DNA of 64,000 nt, taken from positions 1-64,000 of the forward strand of contig OMVT01000002.1 of NCBI GenBank assembly GCA_900314535.1. The letters are read 5' to 3'. This DNA is from an uncultured Olsenella sp. GTDB lineage: Bacteria > Actinomycetota > Coriobacteriia > Coriobacteriales > Atopobiaceae. This document shows, piece by piece, positions 52,191-60,653 of the stretch (position 1 is its first letter; each line of letters opens with the position of its first letter). The translations under genes were made by a program, and so were the position numbers. The notes under the pieces were generated by a model, which did no database searches, was not told the DNA's origin, and was given only the letters and a program-made list of their open reading frames with translations.

Positions 52191-52949
52191 ATGTCTGTAT
52201 CTTCGAAGCGTCCTCTTATCGGCATCGCTCCCCGCTGGGAGAGGAAGGTGCCGACCGCACAGGTCCCCGACCAGCTTGCCCCGACCGAGGGGATGGCAAG
52301 CTGCTTTCCTGATGCAATCGTCGATGCAGGAGGCACGCCTATCCTGCTTCCGCTGACAGATGACGCAGATGCAATCAACCAGCTTGTAGAGCTCTGCGAC
52401 GGCTTTGCCCTGCAGGGCGGCCCCGATGTGGACCCTGCCCGCTTCGGCAGCACCAAGCCATACGATCCGGCCCTCCTCTGCCCTGAGCGCGATGCCTTCG
52501 AGCTTCCGCTCGTGCAGAAGATCCTCGCTGCAGACAAGCCGCTCTTCACGACCTGCCGCGGCACGCAGCTCCTGAACGTGGCACTCGGCGGCACGCTCTG
52601 CATGGATGTGCCAAGCCTCAAGCCACGGGAAGGCATGCAGCTCTGGCGCCATGCCAAGGTCCTGACCGATCCGGTCCACCCTGTCGAGGTGAAGCCAGAT
52701 ACGCTTCTTGCCCATATTGTGGGAAAGCCAGAGATCCAGGTGAACTCGGCCCACCACTGCTGCGTCGGGAAGCTGGGAGAGGGGCTCATCCTTTCCGGCG
52801 AGGCAACAGACGGCGTGCCTGAGTGCATCGAGCTTCCTGAGGCACGTTTCGTCCTCGGCGTGCAGTGGCACCCTGAATACACGTGGCCGACACTCGCCTC
52901 AGACCGTGCGCTCTGGCATGCCTTCGTGGATGCCGCACGCAAGTCCTAG
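52191..52949 (+). CDS. Gamma-glutamyl-gamma-aminobutyrate hydrolase family protein (peptidase C26)
   Basis: 252 aa class I glutamine-amidotransferase fold. Nucleophile C122 in FTTCRGTQLLNVALGG, histidine in GVQWHPEYTW near residue 227, and the family motif LQGGPDVDPARFG near 75-87. Members split gamma-glutamyl bonds (PuuD) or remove glutamate from conjugates. It follows the glutamate-type ABC operon in the same direction, so imported gamma-glutamyl compounds may be the substrate. AAAGG lies 9 nt before the ATG. Confidence 0.92.
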   Translation: MSVSSKRPLIGIAPRWERKVPTAQVPDQLAPTEGMASCFPDAIVDAGGTPILLPLTDDADAINQLVELCDGFALQGGPDVDPARFGSTKPYDPALLCPERDAFELPLVQKILAADKPLFTTCRGTQLLNVALGGTLCMDVPSLKPREGMQLWRHAKVLTDPVHPVEVKPDTLLAHIVGKPEIQVNSAHHCCVGKLGEGLILSGEATDGVPECIELPEARFVLGVQWHPEYTWPTLASDRALWHAFVDAARKS

Positions 52950-52952
52950 AAT

Positions 52953-54560
52953 CTAGCCGCGCTTCCTCGAAGCGAATGCGTGCAGAGCCTCTTCAAATGT
53001 CCGCTTCTGCTCTTTGCTCCAGCTGCCCATATCATCCGACGTGAAAAGGACGCTCCCCAACGAGGCATCTGCCTCAAGGAGCGTCTTCTTCTGTGCTTCA
53101 GAGAGCTTCACATCGTCTCTCAGGAAGAAAACATCGGGGTCGTTGAGGAACGCCACGCCATCCATATGCGCACGTCCCCGGATATTGCCGAGAGCATTCT
53201 TCGTGCTCACGCGCTCACGGCCGGATATCCTCATGTACGGCGCGCCATCCCAGTCAAGCCCCACGTCGCAGCCGATGCGGCAGTACTCGGTGCGGCCGAT
53301 AGCAGACATGATGGGCACGCCGCAGAGATCGAAGAGCGTGCCTTCAGGAACGGAATCCCTCAGAAGGTCGAGCGCGTCTGCCATGAGCTCGCCCCGGTTC
53401 TTCCCGCCATGCGGCAGGAGCGCTGCCGCATAGAGAAAGTCGAGCTTGAGAAGCCGGAATCCCCAGGTCCCTGCAGCAAGTCCCAGCACCTCATGCACAT
53501 AGGAGCGGACTTCAGGGTTCAAGGTATCGAGCGCATAGCCGCCTGACCAGTGGGAGCCGCTCATCACGGGGTTTCCTGCCTCATCGCGCAGCAGCCAGTC
53601 CCGATGCTCATGGAAGAGCCGAGAGTCCTTCTCGCAGACGAAGGGTGCGATCCAGAGCCCCGGAAGAAGCCCCGCTGCAGCAATCTTCTCTGCCATGAAG
53701 CCCATGCCATGAGGGAAGCGCTCTGTGCTTGGATGCGTCCAGTCCCCTACCTTCGTGTAGCCGTCGTCGATCTGAAAGACCGGAAGGATGCCTTCGGGCA
53801 CCTGCCTGGAAAGCGCTGCCTTGACACCAGCGAGGTCCTGCACAAGCTTTTCCTCATCGATATCCCCGTAGTGCCTGTACCAGCTCGTGAAGCCGACGAG
53901 GGGCTCAGCTGGCCTGCGCCTCTTCCCTATGCATGTCACAAAGCGAGCGAATGCCTCTTTTGCTGTTCCCTCCAGAAGGCAGAGCGCAAAGACGCAGATG
54001 CGCTCGCCGGGCTCGATGAGACGGGCTGGCCCTTCCTTCACGATCCTGAACTTCTGCGCATCGAGATCTTCCTGGATCGTCGTGAGCCCAAGATCGGGCA
54101 GGCATTCTCCGAAGAGGAGCGTCTCATCTCCGTAGCGCAGATATCCATAGCCTTCGCCGTGCTGATGTCCACTCTTGGGATTCTGGGGGCAGAAGCGGTA
54201 GTCACCCGAGGCATCGAGCACCCAATGGCGGATGGCCGCCTTCGGCGTATGGGCAAGGCCGGCCATCGAAGCATCGAGCGGACGCTCGCAGGAGTCGGTC
54301 CAGGAGTTGTAGCCATTGAGGAAGAGCGCCGTGGCCTTTTCCATATCTGGCTCGATCGTCGCCTCGACGGAGGCCACCATCAGAGGCTCAAGAGGCTCGA
54401 TCCACAGGCGGCAGCCGTTCTCTGTCTCCTCGAGCTCCGCCATTAAGGGAAGCCTAGGCACTCCCGGCACGAGGACGGATGCCGTTCCTTCCTTTCCGGC
54501 AGCTGTCCGCCAGGAAAGCTTCCAGGAAGGCGCCTTCAGGATATGTGCGAGCAAAGCCAT
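52953..54560 (-). CDS. Alpha-galactosidase-like glycoside hydrolase (GH36 type)
   Basis: 535 aa, shorter than the usual 720 because the N-terminal beta domain is reduced. TIM barrel: FTSWYRHYGDIDEEKL, FQIDDGYTKVGDWTHPSTERFPHGM, GLWIAPFVCEKDS, nucleophile Asp in FRLLKLDFLYAAA, acid Asp in YCRIGCDVGLDW and IRGRAHMDGVAFLNDPDVFFLRDD. Cytoplasmic, no signal peptide. ATG at 54560 with AAGG at 8 nt, one base after the GPH transporter stop, so translation is coupled. It cleaves alpha-galactosides imported by the neighbour. Confidence 0.9.
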   Translation of the reverse strand: MALLAHILKAPSWKLSWRTAAGKEGTASVLVPGVPRLPLMAELEETENGCRLWIEPLEPLMVASVEATIEPDMEKATALFLNGYNSWTDSCERPLDASMAGLAHTPKAAIRHWVLDASGDYRFCPQNPKSGHQHGEGYGYLRYGDETLLFGECLPDLGLTTIQEDLDAQKFRIVKEGPARLIEPGERICVFALCLLEGTAKEAFARFVTCIGKRRRPAEPLVGFTSWYRHYGDIDEEKLVQDLAGVKAALSRQVPEGILPVFQIDDGYTKVGDWTHPSTERFPHGMGFMAEKIAAAGLLPGLWIAPFVCEKDSRLFHEHRDWLLRDEAGNPVMSGSHWSGGYALDTLNPEVRSYVHEVLGLAAGTWGFRLLKLDFLYAAALLPHGGKNRGELMADALDLLRDSVPEGTLFDLCGVPIMSAIGRTEYCRIGCDVGLDWDGAPYMRISGRERVSTKNALGNIRGRAHMDGVAFLNDPDVFFLRDDVKLSEAQKKTLLEADASLGSVLFTSDDMGSWSKEQKRTFEEALHAFASRKRG

Positions 54561-54561
54561 C

Positions 54562-55944
54562 CTATCTGCCTTCCTCTGCAGAAGCCGACTCCGTGGCGCC
54601 AATCGTCCTGAGTACCTTGGCTTCGTGATAGCGCGTGAAGACAAGCCCCGCCACGAAGCAGAAGATGGTCGCGACGATTGCCGTGAGACGGTAGCCCATC
54701 TGTCCCCCTGCAGCCGTCGAGAGCGACGTGAAGAGGACCATCGCAAGCGTCTGCCCCAAGGTCATGCTGAACGTGCGTGCGGCATAGAACATGCCCTCGC
54801 GGTTCTCTCCAGACGTTATGGCATCAGCCTCTGCGATATCGGCAAGCACAGCCTGCGGAAGGATGCCAAGTATTGCCATGGGCACGGCGGCAAGCACGGC
54901 CACAAGGATGCCCCAGACAAGCGAGGGGATGCCGAACTGGCCGCAGACCGCTGTCACGGCAAAGGCGAGGCAGAAGAAGAAAAAGGCGAAGGCAACAAGC
55001 TTCTTCTTGCCCATCTTCTTGGCCAGAATGTTCACCGGTGCATAGAACAGGAGCGATATCGCTGTCATCGCAGCGAAGAAGATGAAGGTCCAGGAGTCGT
55101 CGAAGCCCATGAGCTCCGTGACATAGTACGGAAGGCCCGTCTGGAACATCGTGATTGAGACCCAGTAGAGGACGTCGGACCCTTCGAAGATCTGGAACTC
55201 GCGGTTCTTGAAGGTCTTCACGACCGACTGCCCCATGGGAGTCGAGCTCGGCTGCGTATCGGCGTACTTGACCTCGTCGATCCCGAAGGCAGCAACGAGC
55301 ATGCAGATGGCAGCGACGACAGCAAGCACGGCGACCGTCGCGCGGAATGCATTGGCAGGGCCCAAGGCCGGCTCGAGGAAGCCTGAGATCATCGTCACGA
55401 GATATGCCATGGCAGTGCCGACGAAATAGGTCACAGAGATATAGGTCGAGATGTTGATCCTGAGCTCCTGCGTACGTCCGAGCTCAGGGATCAGGGCATT
55501 GAACGGCGTGCAGTAGAGCGAGAGCGTGATGTAGAAGAGCATGAGGCAGCAGAAGAGCAGGACATTGTTCGCCACCGCAGACGAAGTCCCCGGCAGCACG
55601 AACACGAGCACCGTCATCGCTGCAAACGGAATCGCCGCCCTCCTCATGAACGGGATCCTCCTGCCGTGAGGGTTGGCAAGAGAGTCAGACTTCGAAGCGA
55701 TGAAGGGATCGATGAAGCCATCGAGCAGGCGTCCGCAGCCCGTGATGATGCCAATGACGGTAAGACCGGCAAACACGATGCCCTGGGTGATGAAGATGGG
55801 CATGCCTTCTGCGACCAGAGTATCGGAGGGCATGTAGTAGTAGACGAGCCAGTTGCTGATGATGCCCGAAAGTATTGCCCAGCCAAGCTGTCCGATCGCG
55901 AAGAGGCGGATGGTCTTCCCATCTGCAAGCGGCCTGCTCTCCAT
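54562..55944 (-). CDS. GPH family sugar:cation symporter
   Basis: 460 aa, twelve membrane segments, glycoside-pentoside-hexuronide family (MelB-like). Marks: RLLDGFIDPFIASKSDSLANPHGRRIPFMR in the 2-3 loop, LSLYCTPFNALIPELGRTQELRINISTYISV in helix 4, and ENREGMFYAARTFSMTLGQTLA near the end. AAGGG lies 7 nt before the ATG. Between tetR (26 nt upstream) and the GH36 gene, so the operon reads tetR-symporter-alpha-galactosidase. Likely substrate: an alpha-galactoside. Confidence 0.92.
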   Translation of the reverse strand: MESRPLADGKTIRLFAIGQLGWAILSGIISNWLVYYYMPSDTLVAEGMPIFITQGIVFAGLTVIGIITGCGRLLDGFIDPFIASKSDSLANPHGRRIPFMRRAAIPFAAMTVLVFVLPGTSSAVANNVLLFCCLMLFYITLSLYCTPFNALIPELGRTQELRINISTYISVTYFVGTAMAYLVTMISGFLEPALGPANAFRATVAVLAVVAAICMLVAAFGIDEVKYADTQPSSTPMGQSVVKTFKNREFQIFEGSDVLYWVSITMFQTGLPYYVTELMGFDDSWTFIFFAAMTAISLLFYAPVNILAKKMGKKKLVAFAFFFFCLAFAVTAVCGQFGIPSLVWGILVAVLAAVPMAILGILPQAVLADIAEADAITSGENREGMFYAARTFSMTLGQTLAMVLFTSLSTAAGGQMGYRLTAIVATIFCFVAGLVFTRYHEAKVLRTIGATESASAEEGR

Positions 55945-55970
55945 GGATATCCCTTCTCGCTGAAACGTGC

Positions 55971-56651
55971 CTAGATCCTGATGAAACGCACTGCCATATC
56001 GACAAGGCAGACAAGCTCTGAGGGGTCTTCCTCGAAACGGTCGGAGGGGATCACATCGCCCCGGGAGATCTTCTCTGCCAGGCCCGTAAGCGCATGGGCA
56101 ACCGTGCGGTAGAACGTCCTGAAATCGTCGATCTGCCTGACCGTGCCATCGGAGACGCCGAGCTGGTAGGCATCGACGAAGATGAGATAAAACGAGTCGA
56201 CCTCGCGTCCATAGTCGGCAAGCGCCTCAAGGCCGACATGCTCTGCAAGCATCAGATGGTCGAAGTCGTCGAGGAAGCGCGCGAATTCCCTGTTTGCCGC
56301 ATAGTGCGCTGCATACTCGCGCAGCAGGCACTCGAGGCGGTCTGCGCCCGACATGGCAAGGAAGCGGTCCGATTCCACGATATCCATGATGCGGTCATTG
56401 AAGCGCTGCCAGAGAAGCGTCGCTGCCGCAATCGCAAGATTCGTCTTCGTGGAGAAGCGGCGATAGAGCGTGGCTACGCCGATACCAGAAGCATCGGCAA
56501 TGTCGGTCATCCGGACCTCTCCCAGGCCATCCTTCAGGAAAAGCGCCGCTGCACAGGCCACGATATGGGCATCGCGGCTCTCTTCGGCAGAGCCCGAAAG
56601 GTCACGCATCCCCCGCTTCAGCAGGCTTGTGTCGAGACCTGCGTACTCCAT
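55971..56651 (-). CDS. TetR family regulator of the alpha-galactoside/GT-B locus
   Basis: 226 aa. HTH FLKDGLGEVRMTDIADASGIGVATLYRRFSTKTNLAIAAATLL; the C-terminal ligand domain is not assignable. AAAGGAG lies 9 nt before the ATG. It heads the tetR-GPH-GH36 operon and is divergent from the GT-B-like gene; two 17-bp palindromes in the 90-bp gap (separate entry) are its likely operators, so it should control both directions. Confidence 0.9.
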   Translation of the reverse strand: MEYAGLDTSLLKRGMRDLSGSAEESRDAHIVACAAALFLKDGLGEVRMTDIADASGIGVATLYRRFSTKTNLAIAAATLLWQRFNDRIMDIVESDRFLAMSGADRLECLLREYAAHYAANREFARFLDDFDHLMLAEHVGLEALADYGREVDSFYLIFVDAYQLGVSDGTVRQIDDFRTFYRTVAHALTGLAEKISRGDVIPSDRFEEDPSELVCLVDMAVRFIRI

Positions 56652-56674
56652 TCTTGACTCCTTTGCCGCGTGAG

Positions 56675-56711
56675 TGATAGTCTGTCTATCACTTTGATAG
56701 TCAGACTATCA
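56675..56711. promoter_or_regulatory. Twin TetR operators
   Basis: TGATAGTCTGTCTATCA (56675-56691) and TGATAGTCAGACTATCA (56695-56711) are near-perfect palindromes that share TGATAGTC and CTATCA. The centres are 20 bp apart, i.e. two helical turns, which allows side-by-side dimers. They lie exactly between tetR and the GT-B-like gene. Confidence 0.85.
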
Positions 56712-56741
56712 AGCATGCCGCCACCCGTCAAGGAGGAATCC

Positions 56742-58295
56742 ATGGAAAGAGACGAGGACCGGGCGAAAAGCGCCTTCGGAAATGTCCAGGACGAGCACAC
56801 CTATAAGAAGGCCGTCCGCTCCAAGGAAAGCTATCTCAAGCGTTTCGGCGATGACTCGAATGCGGTCTACCACCTTGCGGCCAAGCCGGTACCGGTGATC
56901 TCAGACGCCCTCGGCGTCCGGAACCTCGTGCTCTCAGGCACCGGAGATGCCTTCGATATCAAGGCAGATGCCGCAGCGGCGCCCATGCCTCCCGAGACCT
57001 CTGCCACGCAGGAAGACGCCCATGGCGCTCCTCTCATTGTCGGCAATATCCGCATGGGATTCGGGCACTACCGGATTGCGATGGCCATGGCATCGGCTGC
57101 TCATGCGATGGGATACACCCCCTACTGGATGGACCTTGCCTCATTCAAAGGCTCGACAGGATCTGCTGCCATCGCCTGGCAGAACAACCTCTATTCCAAG
57201 GGCTCGAAGGTCTCGCAGCAGGTTCCCCTCTTCAACCAGCTCTTCTGGGAGCCGCTCAACAGCGAAGGATTCCGCAAGCTCTCCTACAACGCAGGCGACC
57301 AGAAGATGAGCGAGCTTCTGGTGCCGCTCTTCCGCGACATCGCAAAGGACACGCCCTTCATCGGCACCCATGCGTGGTGTGCACAGGCAGCAGTCCATGC
57401 CGGGATGACGCACGTCGTGAATGCGATTCCCGACAACTGGCCAATGGCGCTCCACCTGGCAGAAGGCTCAATCCACACCGTGCAGACGCCGAGCGCCTAT
57501 CTTGGCTACCACCAGCTCCGCGGCATGGACCCGAAAAGACAGCTTGCCCCCATGCCGGAAGATGCGCTGTTCTATACGGGCCACTATGTGGACCACGAGC
57601 TGGTCTCTGCCATCCCTGAAGACTGCGCGAAGCGCCGCGAGCGCGTGCTCGGAGGAGGGCCCGTGCGCTATCTCCTCTCTGTCGGCGGCGCAGGAGCGCA
57701 GCAGGAGCTCTTTGCTGCCATTGTCTCCCACCTCATCCCCTACGTGAAGAAGCATGAGGCCGCCGTCTTCATCAATGTCGGCGACCACAAGGATGTCTGG
57801 GAAGGGCTCGTGAAATCCGTCGATGGGCTCTCCGCTCTCGCTGAGACCCACTTCGGCGACTTTGCCGGCACGGAAGCCTTCGCCGAAGCAGCCCATGCAG
57901 GAGATGTCCAGGGCATCCATGCCTTCTGCGATGAGGACATCTTCTCAGCCGTATACAGTTCCAATGTCCTCATGCACTGCTCCGATATCCTTGTCACGAA
58001 GCCAAGCGAATTCTCGTTCTATCCCATCCCGAAGCTCATGATCCACCGCATCGGCGGCCATGAGGCATGGGGAGCTATACGTGCCGCAGAGGTAGGAGAC
58101 GGCACCTACGAGATGGACAGGACCGAAGAGGTCCTCTCGATGATCGACTCCTTCCAGCATGACAGGAACCTCATCTCGTTCATGTGCGACCGCATCGAGG
58201 AAGCGAACCAGATGGGCATCTACGACGGTGCCTATCGTGCGGTCGACCTCGCTGTGCATGGCCTCAAGTCTTCCTGGGCGAAAGCGAGCAGATAG
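56742..58295 (+). CDS. Uncharacterised protein with GT-B glycosyltransferase-like features
   Basis: 517 aa, soluble. VGNIRMGFGHYRIAMAMASAAHAMGYTPYWMDLAS (near residue 100) resembles the first motif of MurG/MGDG-synthase-type GT-B enzymes. LLSVGGAGAQQELFAAIVSHL (near 305) looks like the linker-to-donor-domain strand, and SDILVTKPSEFSFYPIPKLMIHRIGGHEAWGAIRAAEVGDGT (near 435-475) like the nucleotide-sugar-binding region. The N-terminal 75 residues are charged and not recognised. AGGAGG lies 6 nt before the ATG; the reading back to 56670 crosses the operators. Function unknown; coupled to alpha-galactoside genes by TetR sites. Confidence 0.8.
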   Translation: MERDEDRAKSAFGNVQDEHTYKKAVRSKESYLKRFGDDSNAVYHLAAKPVPVISDALGVRNLVLSGTGDAFDIKADAAAAPMPPETSATQEDAHGAPLIVGNIRMGFGHYRIAMAMASAAHAMGYTPYWMDLASFKGSTGSAAIAWQNNLYSKGSKVSQQVPLFNQLFWEPLNSEGFRKLSYNAGDQKMSELLVPLFRDIAKDTPFIGTHAWCAQAAVHAGMTHVVNAIPDNWPMALHLAEGSIHTVQTPSAYLGYHQLRGMDPKRQLAPMPEDALFYTGHYVDHELVSAIPEDCAKRRERVLGGGPVRYLLSVGGAGAQQELFAAIVSHLIPYVKKHEAAVFINVGDHKDVWEGLVKSVDGLSALAETHFGDFAGTEAFAEAAHAGDVQGIHAFCDEDIFSAVYSSNVLMHCSDILVTKPSEFSFYPIPKLMIHRIGGHEAWGAIRAAEVGDGTYEMDRTEEVLSMIDSFQHDRNLISFMCDRIEEANQMGIYDGAYRAVDLAVHGLKSSWAKASR

Positions 58296-58301
58296 AAAAG
58301 A

Positions 58302-58333
58302 AGCAGCGCCAGCCACAGAGAGCTGGCGCTGCT
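58302..58333 (+). terminator. Terminator of the GT-B-like gene
   Basis: 12-bp stem AGCAGCGCCAGC / GCTGGCGCTGCT followed by TTCATGAATA, 7 nt after the stop codon. Confidence 0.8.
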
Positions 58334-58369
58334 TTCATGAATATAGAGCTGGCGCTGCTTTCATGAATA
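58319..58369. repeat. Tandem duplication of the terminator arm
   Basis: A 25-nt segment starting AGAGCTGGCGCTGC and ending ATGAATA occurs at 58319-58343 and again at 58345-58369. The left stem arm at 58302-58313 can therefore pair with either of two right arms, giving alternative hairpins. Confidence 0.85.
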
Positions 58370-58379
58370 CGTCTTGCAT

Positions 58380-58646
58380 CTAGGCACGCACGCCCGGACC
58401 TCCCGGGCCGCCGCCTCGCCCATCAGGACCTCCTGGACCTCTTCTGTCCGGGCGCCCACAATGAGGGCCACGAGGGTCGCCTTCAGGTCCCCAGCCACCA
58501 CGCATGCCAGGATCTCCCCCGCCGGCACCTCTGCCCCAGCCACCGAACCAGCCTCCCATGCCCATGCCGCCACGGAAGAAGAGGCCACGGATGAGCTGGA
58601 AGCCCACCATGAGCAGAAGGACGAACATGACAACGAGCAATACCAT
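58380..58646 (-). CDS. Small membrane protein with Gly/Arg/Pro-rich tail
   Basis: 88 aa. One membrane helix (VLLVVMFVLLLMVGFQLIRGLFF, residues 2-24), then GGMGMGGWFGGWGRGAGGG and a tail rich in Gly, Pro, Arg and Asp. GGAGG lies 8 nt before the ATG. No enzymatic motif. It may be an envelope scaffold or a low-complexity anchor; I do not recognise a family. Convergent with the GT-B-like gene. Confidence 0.65.
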   Translation of the reverse strand: MVLLVVMFVLLLMVGFQLIRGLFFRGGMGMGGWFGGWGRGAGGGDPGMRGGWGPEGDPRGPHCGRPDRRGPGGPDGRGGGPGGPGVRA

Positions 58647-58945
58647 CTCACTCGCCTCCGATACGCCAGCAGCTGGAGCGCCTTTGGTTCCGCAGCCCCG
58701 ATGAACTGCCCTGTGCTGCCTGAACGTGGAGTGAGCATACCCACCCCGATAAGGCCGATGCATATCCCAGTCCGGAATCATGTCTCAAGCTCAAAGCTCG
58801 ATGCATGCTGAGCGTCCGCCAGATATCAGCTGAAATAGCCGCAGCAGGCTGCAGGAAATAGCGAGTCTGGCCGCTCCTGACAGGAGGCGGTGCCGGAGCA
58901 GACACCGGCATCAGCGAGAAACGTTCTGTCGGAGAGGAGAAGGCC

Positions 58946-59203
58946 ATGTCGAGCTTCAAGACGTTTCAGCAGACCATTGCTGCCAAGGCTCTGGACGCAA
59001 GCCATGTAGAGGCCACCTTCGAGAACGGCAGCGCTGCCATCCTCGACCTCTCCGACATCAAGGGCCAAGGTCCCTGGGCAAAGCTCCAGGACCCGGCCTT
59101 CTTCGAGCGCGCACATGCCGCCTTCGGCACCATCGTCTGGCCAGACGGCATAGACCTCACGCCCGAAGAGGTCTGGGTCCGCGCACAGAAGGCTGCCTGC
59201 TAG
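58946..59203 (+). CDS. DUF2442 domain protein
   Basis: 85 aa. KALDASHVEATFENGSAAILDLSDIKGQGPWAKLQDPAFFERAHAAFGTIVWPDGIDLTPEEVW is a complete DUF2442 domain: short, beta-rich, ending in the typical WPDGIDLTPE. Such proteins are often partners of DUF4160 in toxin-antitoxin-like pairs, but no DUF4160 gene is here. GAGGAG lies 6 nt before the ATG. Its last 4 nt overlap the thiD stop in convergent orientation. Confidence 0.85.
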   Translation: MSSFKTFQQTIAAKALDASHVEATFENGSAAILDLSDIKGQGPWAKLQDPAFFERAHAAFGTIVWPDGIDLTPEEVWVRAQKAAC

Positions 59204-59967
59204 ATACGAGGCTGTCCGAGATAGGCTCCTTCCGGAAGCACCGTCTTGCTCTGGAGGCCACAGGCAAGCACGATCTTTGCCTGCCTCACCGCATCTTCCG
59301 TGCCTCTGCCTGCGGCGAGTCCCGCTGCAATGGCGCTCGAGAGCATGCATCCCGTTCCGTGGGCAGAGACGCCTGCAACAGGCGGGACCGATATCCAGGA
59401 GACGCCGTCCTCTTCAGCCAGGCAGTCATCGGCAAGTCCCAGATGCCCGCCCTTGAGAAGGACAGCGCAGCCGAAGCGGCGCTGGAGCTCAGCAGCTGCA
59501 GCGACCATGCCATTCCGCGAAGCGATCTCATGTCCCAGGAGCTTCTCCGCCTCAGGCACATTCGGCGTGATGAGCGTAGCCAGGCGGAAGAGGGAGAAGA
59601 GCCCTTCTTCTGCATCCTCCTCGAGAAGCAGGGTCCCGCTCGTTGCCGCGAGCACGGGATCGACCACGATGTTCTGCGCACCGACCTGCCTCAGCGTCTT
59701 CGCTGCTACAGCAGCTATCTCCTGCGTGCCGAGCATGCCGATCTTCACGGCAGAGGGCACAAGGTCTTCGAAAGCAGCACGGATCTGCTGCTGCACAAGC
59801 TCGGGCGGAAGCGGCGTGACCACATGCACTGCCGCAAGCGACTGCGCCGTCACGGCCGTGGCTGCCACCTTGGGATGAAGGCCCATTCCCGAGATGGTTG
59901 CCACGTCCTGCGCCAGGCCTGCCCCGCCCGAGCTGTCAAGCCCTGCTATAGCGAGGACCGCTTTCAT
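59200..59967 (-). CDS. thiD: Hydroxymethylpyrimidine/phosphomethylpyrimidine kinase
   Basis: 255 aa ribokinase-fold kinase. Phosphorylates HMP and HMP-P for thiamine synthesis. Motifs: AGLDSSGGAGLAQDVATISGMGLH at the N-terminus, VKIGMLGTQEIAA, VVDPVLAATSGTLLLEEDA, VLLKGGHLG and the anion-hole GVSAHGTGCMLSSAIAAGLAAG. Starts within the thiE stop (ATGA), last gene of thiC-thiM-thiE-thiD. Confidence 0.96.
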   Translation of the reverse strand: MKAVLAIAGLDSSGGAGLAQDVATISGMGLHPKVAATAVTAQSLAAVHVVTPLPPELVQQQIRAAFEDLVPSAVKIGMLGTQEIAAVAAKTLRQVGAQNIVVDPVLAATSGTLLLEEDAEEGLFSLFRLATLITPNVPEAEKLLGHEIASRNGMVAAAAELQRRFGCAVLLKGGHLGLADDCLAEEDGVSWISVPPVAGVSAHGTGCMLSSAIAAGLAAGRGTEDAVRQAKIVLACGLQSKTVLPEGAYLGQPRI

Positions 59968-60653
59968 GCGGAGACGACCTTCTGAAGCTCTGCCTTGAGC
60001 TTCTCTGTCGCCGTACGGCAGTCATCTGCGGCAAAGATGGTAGAGACGGCTGCCCCTCCGGCAACGCCCGTGCCTTCGAGCTCATGCGCCGTCGTGGCAT
60101 CGACGCCGCCGATACCGATAACAGGAATGGGGACCGCCGCGCAGATGCGGGTCAGCTCCTCGTAGGTCACATCGACCGCGTCGGGCTTCGTCGGCGTCGG
60201 ATGGAGCGCACCGACGCCGAGATAGTCGGCACCTGCCTTCCAGGCAGCCACAGCCTCATCCGCGGTCTGGGCAGAGACGCCGATGATTGCATCTTCGCCC
60301 AGGATCTCGCGGGCCTTGCTGCAGGCAAGGTCTTCCTGTCCAACATGCACGCCGTCAGCGCCCACCTTCTTTGCAAGCTCGACATCGTCGTCGAGCACGA
60401 AGGGGACGTGGTGGGCAGCGCAGATGTCCTTGAGTTCGAGCGCAAGCTTCTCCGTCTCCTCGACGGAGGCCTTCTTCTCGCGGAGCTGGATGAAGGTAGC
60501 GCCTCCTGCAATGGCATCCTCGACACAGGAGGCAAGCGTCCTTCCGCGGAGCCAGGCTCTATCTGTCACGGCATAGCAGAGCATGCTCTTCCTGATGTCC
60601 GCGGCTGACCAGGGTCTGCGCTGGCAAGGGCCGAGCTTCGTCTCCTCTGTCAT
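59964..60653 (-). CDS. thiE: Thiamine-phosphate synthase
   Basis: 229 aa TIM barrel that joins HMP-PP and thiazole phosphate. Seen: LCYAVTDRAWLRGRTL, FIQLREKKASVEETEKLA, FVLDDDVELAKKVGADGVHVGQEDL, GVSAQTADEAVAAWKAGADYLGVGALHPTPTKPD and VIGIGGV. The N-terminal 20 residues are extra. Its start shares one base with the thiM stop (TGATG). Confidence 0.96.
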   Translation of the reverse strand: MTEETKLGPCQRRPWSAADIRKSMLCYAVTDRAWLRGRTLASCVEDAIAGGATFIQLREKKASVEETEKLALELKDICAAHHVPFVLDDDVELAKKVGADGVHVGQEDLACSKAREILGEDAIIGVSAQTADEAVAAWKAGADYLGVGALHPTPTKPDAVDVTYEELTRICAAVPIPVIGIGGVDATTAHELEGTGVAGGAAVSTIFAADDCRTATEKLKAELQKVVSA

